Shown one piece after another: positions 24,629 to 31,646 of a DNA stretch of 44,079 bases. The stretch spans positions 1 to 44,079 of the forward strand of contig QYPT01000081.1 in NCBI GenBank assembly GCA_007280125.1, read 5' to 3'. How positions within the stretch are numbered: position 1 is the stretch's first letter; each line of letters begins with the position of its first letter. A program made the position numbers and the translations under genes. The notes beneath the pieces were generated by a model, which ran no database searches, was not told the DNA's origin, and saw only the letters and a list, made by a program, of their open reading frames with translations. This DNA comes from Streptomycetaceae bacterium. GTDB taxonomy: Bacteria > Actinomycetota > Actinomycetes > Nanopelagicales > Nanopelagicaceae.

Positions 24629-26470
24629 GTGATTGGGGAGCTCGTGAAAGCTAAGTCTGCTGATCACATGCTTTTCTACGCATCTGGCTTCACTTTGTTT
24701 CTTGGAATTGCCACAAATCTGACAAGTCATCATCAATGGGCTCAAACAATTTGGGCGCTTGGTGGAATTGCTGGACTCGTCCCTGCACTGAAATGGATCA
24801 TTGACGGGATTCGAAGTAAGCAAATGGGATCAGACATCTTGGCAGTTCTTTCTCTACTAGGCACTCTGCTTACCTCAGAAATGTTTGCTTCATCTGTCAT
24901 ATCTCTCATGCTCGCAACTGGTCGCGTTTTAGAACGGTGGGCCGAAGGCCAAGCCGAGAGGCAATTGAAATCACTTCTCCAACGGCTTCCGCGCAAAGCC
25001 CACCTCGTTAATCCCGATGGGTCGTTAATTGAAATTGATGCCGAAAATATCAAAATCGGTGATGAGTTGCTTGTGCGCTCTGGAGAAGTTGTACCGGCCG
25101 ATGGTCATTTGATTACAACTGCAATACTTGACGAATCAGCGCTCACCGGTGAACCCCTACCCCGTACCCGCTTATTTGATGAAGAAGTACTCAGCGGAGT
25201 TCTCAACGCAGGAACACAGTTTCGTTTCACTGCGTCTAATACTTCGCAAGAGAGCACCTACGCAGGAATTATTCGTTTAGTGCAATCGGCCCAGGCACGA
25301 TCGGCGCCCGGTGTCCGTATCGCAAACAAGATGGCTTTACGGTTTGTTCCTATTGCCTTGCTTGTTTCTGGTGGCGCATGGCTAATTACTGGGGAAGTCT
25401 CTCGTGCAGTTGCAGTACTCGTCGCGGCGACGCCTTGTCCTCTAATTCTTGCTGTGCCAATTGCTGTTGTTGCAGGAATGTCTCAAGCAGCAAAACACGG
25501 CGCAGTTATTAAAGGGGGTGCAATTCTTGAACTTCTTGCCCGCACAGAAATAGTTCTACTAGACAAAACCGGAACCCTCACTCATGGTGGTCCAGCAATC
25601 TCGGAGATTCAAACAGCGCTAGGGATTAGTGAAGATACGATTTTGCATTTTGCGGCATCTTTAGATCAATACAGCCCACATATTGTGGCTAAAGCTATTG
25701 TTTCCACTTCAAGAAATAAAGGAATTGATCTCGATTCTGCATCCGATATTTATGAAGAGCATGGTCATGGTATTAGTGGAGTTATAGGCGCAAAGAAAAT
25801 AACTGTTGGACAAATTAATGGCGAGCGCCCTTCGTGGTTCACGATGAAGCAACCACTACTTGTCGCCGTCACAATAGATGGAGTGCTTAGCGGAGTTATC
25901 GGATTAACTGATCCATTACGCGCTGAATCAAGGGAGATGGTCTCGGCACTTCGTGCAGCCGGAGTGAAGGATGTACTACTTGTTACTGGTGATCGCATGG
26001 AGACCGCACGCGAGGTTGCAGATGCCGTTGGTATTACAAACATCCATGCATCTGTCACCGCATCTGGGAAAATGGATCTTGTTCGAAGTGAAATGGGTAA
26101 GACAAAAGGTGTAGTTGTGGTTGTCGGTGATGGCATCAACGATGCTCCCGCACTTGCCGCCGCGCATGTTGGTGTTGCAATGGGAGCTCGTGGAGCAACG
26201 GCTGCGAGTGAAGCCGCGGATGTTGTTATCGTCGAAGATTCCATTGATCGGCTCACTCACGCCATTTCTATCGCTAAGAAAGCCCACAAAAAAGCGCTAC
26301 AGGCCGCTGGGATTGGGATGTTTCTCTCCTTGATAGCGATGTTTGGAGGCGGCTTCGGATTCCTATCGGCAAGTGGTGGAGCAATCGCACAAGAGTTCAT
26401 CGACATCATCGCCATCCTTTGGGCGCTGACCACACTCGTGGAATCCCCAACGGTCAAATCAGGGGCCTAA
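24629..26470 (+). CDS. P1B-type heavy-metal-translocating ATPase with TPCP motif
   Basis: A 613-residue P-type ATPase without an N-terminal metal-binding domain. About four helices precede the actuator domain, whose catalytic segment is LDESALTGEPLP near 172. The membrane ion site is ATPCPLILAVPIAVVAG near 267, so the motif is TPC rather than the CPC of copper and zinc pumps. The phosphorylated Asp is in LLDKTGTLTHGG near 310, and the hinge is VVGDGINDAPAL near 510. The nucleotide-domain HP pair is altered (YSPHIVAKAI). The cargo cannot be assigned; TPC pumps have been linked to Ni/Fe in other bacteria. The GTG at 24629 or 24644 may be the start. It is not adjacent to any metal regulator gene. 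Confidence 0.88.
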   Translation: MIGELVKAKSADHMLFYASGFTLFLGIATNLTSHHQWAQTIWALGGIAGLVPALKWIIDGIRSKQMGSDILAVLSLLGTLLTSEMFASSVISLMLATGRVLERWAEGQAERQLKSLLQRLPRKAHLVNPDGSLIEIDAENIKIGDELLVRSGEVVPADGHLITTAILDESALTGEPLPRTRLFDEEVLSGVLNAGTQFRFTASNTSQESTYAGIIRLVQSAQARSAPGVRIANKMALRFVPIALLVSGGAWLITGEVSRAVAVLVAATPCPLILAVPIAVVAGMSQAAKHGAVIKGGAILELLARTEIVLLDKTGTLTHGGPAISEIQTALGISEDTILHFAASLDQYSPHIVAKAIVSTSRNKGIDLDSASDIYEEHGHGISGVIGAKKITVGQINGERPSWFTMKQPLLVAVTIDGVLSGVIGLTDPLRAESREMVSALRAAGVKDVLLVTGDRMETAREVADAVGITNIHASVTASGKMDLVRSEMGKTKGVVVVVGDGINDAPALAAAHVGVAMGARGATAASEAADVVIVEDSIDRLTHAISIAKKAHKKALQAAGIGMFLSLIAMFGGGFGFLSASGGAIAQEFIDIIAILWALTTLVESPTVKSGA

Positions 26471-26490
26471 TACCCCCCTTAGGGGTGATA
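26469..26490. promoter_or_regulatory. CsoR-box-like palindrome or terminator
   Basis: AATACCCCCCTTAGGGGTGATA, immediately after the ATPase stop and 78 bases before the EXO-IPT start. The TACCCC-N4-GGGGT core resembles operators bound by CsoR-family repressors. The same bases can form a short hairpin, but no T tract follows, which argues against a standard terminator. Confidence 0.35.
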
Positions 26491-26567
26491 CCAGGGGTGG
26501 TAACTCTATGAATCTTCGCTAAACTTCGGGACACCTTTGATACAGCACTGAATTTCGGAGAGAACCT

Positions 26568-29132
26568 GTGAATAGATTGAAGTCGGCTTCCCTGGCACTG
26601 CTCGTGCTTACCTCTCTATTAGTTGTGCCCACAGCGACATCGCAAGCCGCAGGAAGTGGTTCAAACTTTCAACACTCCGACGGTCAGACGCAATCCGAAG
26701 AAACGCCTTGGTCATTCGGTGACGTACCTGGAGGTAGTCCTTTCGCAAATGGTGGCCACCATGGAGTCGAGTATCCGACCCGCGAACGCGCGCGCAGTTT
26801 CGCAACACCAGGTATTGGGTCAGGAAATGTCGTGTATCACGCCAATGGTTCAATTATGCCGGATCCAAAAGTTTATTTAATTTGGTATGGCAGTTGGGCC
26901 AGCAATGCGTGTTCAGATAATTCAATTTCTTCAACAACAACCCCAGGCATCATCAACTACATGATTAGTAATCTCGGCACTAGCGCGTGGAACTCAGTTG
27001 ATACCTCTTACTTTCACGTAATCGGCAACACAGTTGCGTACGTGAAACCAACTATGCCAATTATGGGTTGCATGGTTAATGCGAGCGTTCAAGGAACAAC
27101 TTTAAATGCACTTACTTATACATCAACAAACGCGACCAATTCAATAAATGACGTAGTCACCTATGGATTAAAAAATGGTCTTTCTACAGATCCAAATGGA
27201 ATATATTTGGTTCTTACCAGTGCGGATATCGTTGTCAATGGCTTTGTTAATTCAACAGGAAGTGCCTTTTGCGGATATCACGACAACATGTCTGCACCAA
27301 ACGGAACAAACTTAAAATCCGCATTTGTGGGCGACCCTGGAACGTATGTTGCCTCATGCGCAGGACAAATTGCGGCTTCTCCCAACTCCAACATTATCGC
27401 TGATGCAATGGCATCAGTTATTGCACATGAGTTAGTAGAAACGGCTTCGGACCCACTAGGTAATGCCTGGTATGACGGCCTTGGATACGAAAACGCGGAT
27501 AAGTGCGCATGGGACTTTGGCACCGCCTCAGATAAAACGACGCTAGCAAGCGGCGCCATAAAGAATACGATCATCGGTGGGCGCGATTACCTCATTCAGC
27601 AAAACGTTGAGGCTAACACCAACATATGTTTATTGTCTGCTTCTGCTCGCCCTTCTGCACCAACCATCACTTCTTTCACCCCTACGAGTAGCACGATCGG
27701 ATCAACTGTCACTATTACGGGCACCAATTTTTCTACAGTCGCAGCAATTGGCTTTGGTGGAGTTTTGACACCATCATTTACTGTTAAGAGTGCAACGTCT
27801 ATCACCGTGAAAATTCCAACCGGTGCACTCTCTGGACCTGTAACCGTCACAACTATTTCAGGCACAGCAACAAGCGTTACATCGATAACGCTACCTATCT
27901 CAAAGCCGACTATCACAAGCTTTACGCCTACATTTGGTTCGCCCGTAACAATCACCGGAACTAACTTATTGGGCGCAACGGCAGTTACTTTTAATGGTGT
28001 GGCTGGCGCGATTACCGGAATACCCACTGCAACTTCTCTTACTGCAACACCACCTGCCACGGGAACCACTGGAAAGATCACAGTGACAACATCTGGCGGC
28101 ATTAGCACTGCAAGCACCGCTACTTATTATTTCCCAGCAACATTCTCTGCGACTGCGCCATTCACACCTACTTCGGGAGTGGTCGGTGCAACGGTCACAA
28201 TCACCGGGACGAATCTATTAGGTGCAACTGGCGTGAAATTTAACGGAGTAGCAGCTGCTGCTCCAACTGTTGCTACAACTGGCCTATCTTTAACAGCCAA
28301 GGTGCCAACCGGTGCAACTTCAGGTCCTATTACTGTTACAACCCCTGCTGGATCTGTTGTGTCATCCTCAAACTTCACCGTGACACCGCCTGCACCAACA
28401 GTCACTAGCTTTACGCCAATCTTTGGTACTCCAATCACAATCACAGGAACTAATCTTCTTAATGCATCAGCCATATCGTTTAACGGCACTGCTGGTGCAA
28501 TAACGAGCGTTACTTCTTCAACGAGCCTCACGGCTACAGCGCCAGTATCTGGCACAAGTGGAAAAATTACTGTTACAACACCTGGTGGAACAAGCGCCGC
28601 AAGCACAGCTGTTTACTACTTCCCTGCTGGTGCCATAACTGCTCCAACAAGTGCGGTCGTCGATGCGACAATCACCATCACTGGAACCAACCTTCTTGGC
28701 GCTACTGCGATTAAGTTTGTTGGATCTACAACGATTTCTGTTGCACCAGCTGCCGCCGCAACTTTAACTAGCGTTACGGTCAAAGTTCCTGTCGGAGCAA
28801 CATCGGGAACCATCACGGTTACGACACCTGCAGGAGTATCGCCAAGCACAGCACTACTAATTGCACCAACAATTACTAGTTTTACTCCAACCAGTGGAAC
28901 TAGAAATGCAACCACAATCAAATCGGTAACCATTACTGGAACTAACTTCACTAACGCCAGTGCTGTCTCATTAACAGGCGTCTCGGGGGTCACTATTAAA
29001 TCGACTACAGCCACTTCTGTTGTTGTTACCTTTGTCTTGCCACTCGCATTGGCAACATCAACAACGGCAAAGTTCACAGTTACAACGCCAGCAGGCGCAG
29101 TAACCAGCACTGGAAGTTTTACGATTCGCTAA
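26568..29132 (+). CDS. Secreted EXORDIUM-like protein with six IPT/TIG repeats
   Basis: An 854-residue exported protein with a GTG start preceded by GGAGAG. Residues 1-27 form a signal peptide (LALLVLTSLLVVPTATSQA). About 95-360 match the phosphate-induced/EXORDIUM domain: YLIWYGSWA, GIYLVLTSADIVVNGF and SVIAHELVETASDPLGNAWYDG. The HELVE sequence resembles a zinc site, which I recall being absent from the plant proteins. From about 362 to the end there are six IPT/TIG immunoglobulin-like units of 75-90 residues, each with a VTITGTNL-type strand. There is no sortase motif or terminal anchor. It is probably a surface or matrix protein; any hydrolytic activity is untested. Confidence 0.85.
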   Translation: MNRLKSASLALLVLTSLLVVPTATSQAAGSGSNFQHSDGQTQSEETPWSFGDVPGGSPFANGGHHGVEYPTRERARSFATPGIGSGNVVYHANGSIMPDPKVYLIWYGSWASNACSDNSISSTTTPGIINYMISNLGTSAWNSVDTSYFHVIGNTVAYVKPTMPIMGCMVNASVQGTTLNALTYTSTNATNSINDVVTYGLKNGLSTDPNGIYLVLTSADIVVNGFVNSTGSAFCGYHDNMSAPNGTNLKSAFVGDPGTYVASCAGQIAASPNSNIIADAMASVIAHELVETASDPLGNAWYDGLGYENADKCAWDFGTASDKTTLASGAIKNTIIGGRDYLIQQNVEANTNICLLSASARPSAPTITSFTPTSSTIGSTVTITGTNFSTVAAIGFGGVLTPSFTVKSATSITVKIPTGALSGPVTVTTISGTATSVTSITLPISKPTITSFTPTFGSPVTITGTNLLGATAVTFNGVAGAITGIPTATSLTATPPATGTTGKITVTTSGGISTASTATYYFPATFSATAPFTPTSGVVGATVTITGTNLLGATGVKFNGVAAAAPTVATTGLSLTAKVPTGATSGPITVTTPAGSVVSSSNFTVTPPAPTVTSFTPIFGTPITITGTNLLNASAISFNGTAGAITSVTSSTSLTATAPVSGTSGKITVTTPGGTSAASTAVYYFPAGAITAPTSAVVDATITITGTNLLGATAIKFVGSTTISVAPAAAATLTSVTVKVPVGATSGTITVTTPAGVSPSTALLIAPTITSFTPTSGTRNATTIKSVTITGTNFTNASAVSLTGVSGVTIKSTTATSVVVTFVLPLALATSTTAKFTVTTPAGAVTSTGSFTIR
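27656..29130 (+). repeat. Six IPT/TIG coding repeats with an alternating A-B pattern
   Basis: Units start near 27656, 27901, 28136, 28386, 28626 and 28861. Units 2 and 4 share PTxTSFTPxFGxPxTITGTNLL and the TSxTATxP...GKITVTTxGG pattern. Units 3 and 5 share the PTSxVVxATxTITGTNLLGAT form. This implies duplication of a two-unit block of about 490 bp. The repeats also create three long valine-rich antisense ORFs that are not genes. Confidence 0.75.
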
Positions 29133-29133
29133 T

Positions 29134-29964
29134 TTAGGAAAGTCTCTTCCGCTTCATTTCCATAACTCTAGGAACAAGCATCAAACTTGCCCCGATGACA
29201 CCGCAGGTAATGCCTGTCATTTGAACTGGACCAAGCAGTGCGCTAGAAATAGTTGAAATCTGATCAGAAACAAATACGGATACGTCCTGGTCTGCAACCA
29301 ACTTGAGGCCTACCCCTTGGCCAATAATCTTTATGAGCAAAACAACAACTCCAACTGATAATAATTGCCTTCCGGTTTTTAACTGAATGTTCTTGCTGCC
29401 TAAGCGCCAGCAAATCAAAAGTAGAAGAACCCAGGCTACCCAGAAGAGCATAGATAGGTGAGCGTATTTCTTTACATCACTTACCGTGTTTGACGCCTTG
29501 TGAATGTCCATTTTCACTGGTTTAAAGGAAGCAAGATCTTTCTTTGAAACTAGCTCTGCTTTAGCGGCAGTATTTATTTGATTGGCTGCAAGTCTTGCCA
29601 GAGCACTGAAATCGACGTCTACGCTTTGCTTACCTGCTGTAACACCCGCGGAGAGCTGATCTAAAGCCGACTTAAGTGATTCACGAAATTCTGGCGATGC
29701 GGATAGTGATCTGATGGTTTTGTTGATTTCTTTTCGATTTTCAGAAATCGCCTTCGCTGTTGCCGGGTCAGCATCTTTGCTTATTTGATTAATTAAATCG
29801 TCGACTGTTTTTGTATCTGTTGAGAGTGTTTCTAGCGTTTTCGATGCAATTGCGCCGGCGCTATTTATTTGGCCCACTGCAAGACTTACTGAAGTTCCTA
29901 AAATGGCTACAAACAATGAAAGCCACGCAATCACTGTAAAAAACCCAAGTCCAAAACGTTTCAT
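29134..29964 (-). CDS. Four-helix membrane protein of unknown function
   Basis: I shorten the 346-residue track ORF to start at the ATG at 29964 (MKRFGLGFFTVIAWLSLFVAI), giving 276 residues. The first 70 codons read through a promoter region and carry no recognisable sequence. One N-terminal helix (about 5-30) is followed by an extracytoplasmic helical domain of about 120 residues rich in Lys, Asp and Ser (ENRKEINKTIRSLSASPEF). Three further helices follow near 170-190, 200-225 and 240-262. The layout recalls sensor or channel-like proteins but matches no family I know. It converges with the EXO-IPT gene, one base apart. Its promoter and a repeat operator candidate are described separately. 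Confidence 0.7.
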   Translation of the reverse strand: MKRFGLGFFTVIAWLSLFVAILGTSVSLAVGQINSAGAIASKTLETLSTDTKTVDDLINQISKDADPATAKAISENRKEINKTIRSLSASPEFRESLKSALDQLSAGVTAGKQSVDVDFSALARLAANQINTAAKAELVSKKDLASFKPVKMDIHKASNTVSDVKKYAHLSMLFWVAWVLLLLICWRLGSKNIQLKTGRQLLSVGVVVLLIKIIGQGVGLKLVADQDVSVFVSDQISTISSALLGPVQMTGITCGVIGASLMLVPRVMEMKRKRLS

Positions 29965-30001
29965 GCGTGAAATATTAACCTTATGCGTGAAATTTTGTCT
30001 A
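29963..30001 (-). promoter_or_regulatory. Promoter with direct-repeat operator candidate
   Basis: On the minus strand TAGACA (-35, 29996-30001), an 18-base spacer and TAATAT (-10, 29972-29977) lie seven bases before the ATG at 29964. The 11-mer ATTTCACGCAT occurs at 29963-29973 and again at 29983-29993. The copies are exactly 20 bases apart, about two helical turns. One copy covers the start and -10, the other lies in the spacer. This looks like a site for a dimeric repressor. Confidence 0.6.
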
Positions 30002-30095
30002 TAACTATTGTTTTTTGATGACTTTTCCCTACTTGCTGTTAATTTATAGTTCGATAGAATAACGACACAAATAGGCTCGGTTAGGAGCGTATTTC

Positions 30096-31529
30096 TTGTT
30101 TTCTGGCAGATCCAGGAATCGGGACGTACAAAAAATGCAAACCAATGCAAACCACGCAGATACATTTCGATCATTTCCTAAACATTCAAAACCATTATCA
30201 GAAGAAAAGGTAGACGCTCTTTTAGTTCAGGAGTGGGCCCGCTTCAAAGATGATACCGCCGCTTCGGGCGTAGAAAGCAAACTAGCTTACGAATCTCTCC
30301 CACTTGGTGTCACTTCAAGCTTTCAGCATTGGGATCCGTATCCAATTTCCATTGTCTCCGCTAAGGGCGCATGGATGACCGATGTCGATGGTCGCCAACT
30401 TCTTGATCTCTCTATGGGATTCGGAGCAATGCTGGTGGGACATCTAAATCCTGCCGTTGTCGAAGAAGTCACGAAGGCCCTCAGTGTCGGAATGCTCTTT
30501 GTTACACCTTCGCCAATTTCTCGCGATGCCGCTCAACGCGTGTGCAAACGTTTTGCAATAGATCAGGTTCGATTTACTAACTCTGGTACTGAAGCAACAA
30601 TGTACGCAGTTCGCCTAGCGCGAGCAGTCTCCAATAAGACCGACATACTTAAGATTGAGGGCGGCTACCACGGTAGTTATGACCCTCTTATGACTTCAAG
30701 CAAGCCATCCTTGGATAAAGCTGGGCCTGCAGATGAGCCAACTGCTGTCTATCAAAGTGGCGCTGTTTCTGGTGAAGTATTTGTTGTTCCTTTTAACAAT
30801 CTGCCGGCCGTTGAGAAGATCTTCAAAGCACATGCATCAACAATCGCTTGTTTCATTCTCGAACCAGTTCTTGAAAACCTTGGCATTGTTTTACCTGATG
30901 CAGGATATCTAGAAGGTGTCCGAGCACTGTGTGATCAATACAAAGTTGTTCTGATTTTTGATGAAGTGAAAACTGGACTCACTGCTGGACCACAAGGTGC
31001 AGCGCAACGTCTAGGTGTTCGTCCTGACCTCATCTGCCTTGCTAAATCAATTGGTGGCGGAGTTCCTCTTGCTGCTTTTGGTGGCAAGAAGGAATATATG
31101 GATGCAGTTACCGATGGTCGTCTTGCGCACTTTGGAACCTTCAACGGTAATCCACTAGCGATGGCTGGTATTCGTGCAGTCGATAACATCTGTACTGACG
31201 AAGCTCTTGCCAATGCGGAGAATTACAACTTGCAGGCGCTTAATCGCATCAGTGACATCATTGAAGAGTATGAATTACCAGCCCATACTGTTGGTTTTGG
31301 TGTCAAAGGTTGCATTACATGGTCGACAACACCTGTTCGCAATTACCGTGACTACAAAGCAACTGACTTCAAAGTCGCGGAGCTATCATGGTTATGGTCA
31401 CTTAACCGCGGCATCATTACGCCTCCGGGACTTGATGAGCAATGGTTGATTAGTTTGGCTCATGGCCAGGCTGAAATCGATCTCCTAGTTGAAGACTTTA
31501 GAGAGTTGGCAGAAGCGCTCAGAAGCTAG
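30096..31529 (+). CDS. Class III aminotransferase (HemL-like, PLP-dependent)
   Basis: A PLP enzyme of the class III family, related to glutamate-1-semialdehyde aminomutase and omega-amino acid aminotransferases. FTNSGTEATMYAVRLAR near 165 binds the cofactor phosphate. IFDEVKTGL near 290 holds the Asp contacting the pyridine ring. LICLAKSIGGGVPLAAFGG near 320 contains the Schiff-base Lys, and GTFNGNPLAMAG completes the site. I keep the TTG start at 30096 because AGGAG lies eight bases upstream; the ATG at 30135 lacks such a site. The usual hemL neighbours are absent and the extended N-terminus is unlike HemL, so heme synthesis is not supported. The substrate is unknown. A long hairpin follows the gene. 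Confidence 0.87.
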   Translation: MFSGRSRNRDVQKMQTNANHADTFRSFPKHSKPLSEEKVDALLVQEWARFKDDTAASGVESKLAYESLPLGVTSSFQHWDPYPISIVSAKGAWMTDVDGRQLLDLSMGFGAMLVGHLNPAVVEEVTKALSVGMLFVTPSPISRDAAQRVCKRFAIDQVRFTNSGTEATMYAVRLARAVSNKTDILKIEGGYHGSYDPLMTSSKPSLDKAGPADEPTAVYQSGAVSGEVFVVPFNNLPAVEKIFKAHASTIACFILEPVLENLGIVLPDAGYLEGVRALCDQYKVVLIFDEVKTGLTAGPQGAAQRLGVRPDLICLAKSIGGGVPLAAFGGKKEYMDAVTDGRLAHFGTFNGNPLAMAGIRAVDNICTDEALANAENYNLQALNRISDIIEEYELPAHTVGFGVKGCITWSTTPVRNYRDYKATDFKVAELSWLWSLNRGIITPPGLDEQWLISLAHGQAEIDLLVEDFRELAEALRS

Positions 31530-31537
31530 TTTTGAGC

Positions 31538-31590
31538 GACAACAAAGGGGGGGTATCCCGCGAATTCGCTGGTACTTCCCCTTTGTTGTC
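31538..31590. terminator. Long, nearly fully paired hairpin between aminotransferase and glycosyltransferase genes
   Basis: GACAACAAAGGGG (31538-31550) pairs exactly with CCCCTTTGTTGTC (31578-31590). Inside, GGGTA pairs with TACTT allowing two G-U pairs, then CC with GG, and finally GCGAATTCGC folds on itself. There is no T run afterwards. It may stop transcription, protect the 3' end, or act as a DNA palindrome bound by protein. Hairpin formation is clear; its role is inferred. Confidence 0.6.
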
Positions 31591-31634
31591 TTAACAAACA
31601 CACTTTCCTTACTCTAGAAAACCCATTGCCTTCT

Positions 31635-31640
31635 TACAAT
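31635..31640 (+). promoter_or_regulatory. -10 element for the glycosyltransferase gene
   Basis: TACAAT, a near-consensus -10, six bases before the ATG at 31647. AAAGG in the gap is too close to act as a good ribosome-binding site. Confidence 0.45.
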
Positions 31641-31646
31641 TAAAGG

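Noticed and set aside
27596-29110. Three long valine-rich minus-strand ORFs (173, 159, 164 aa)
   Set aside because: They are shadows of the threonine-rich IPT repeats on the plus strand and share their periodicity. They have no independent starts with ribosome-binding sites.
29965-30174. 70-codon N-terminal extension of the membrane protein
   Set aside because: It crosses the promoter and the divergent aminotransferase start, has no family-like sequence, and a strong -10 sits just before the ATG at 29964.
30096-31529. Calling the class III aminotransferase HemL (heme synthesis)
   Set aside because: It shares the fold and PLP motifs, but no heme genes are adjacent and the N-terminus is extended. 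Substrate cannot be assigned from fold alone.
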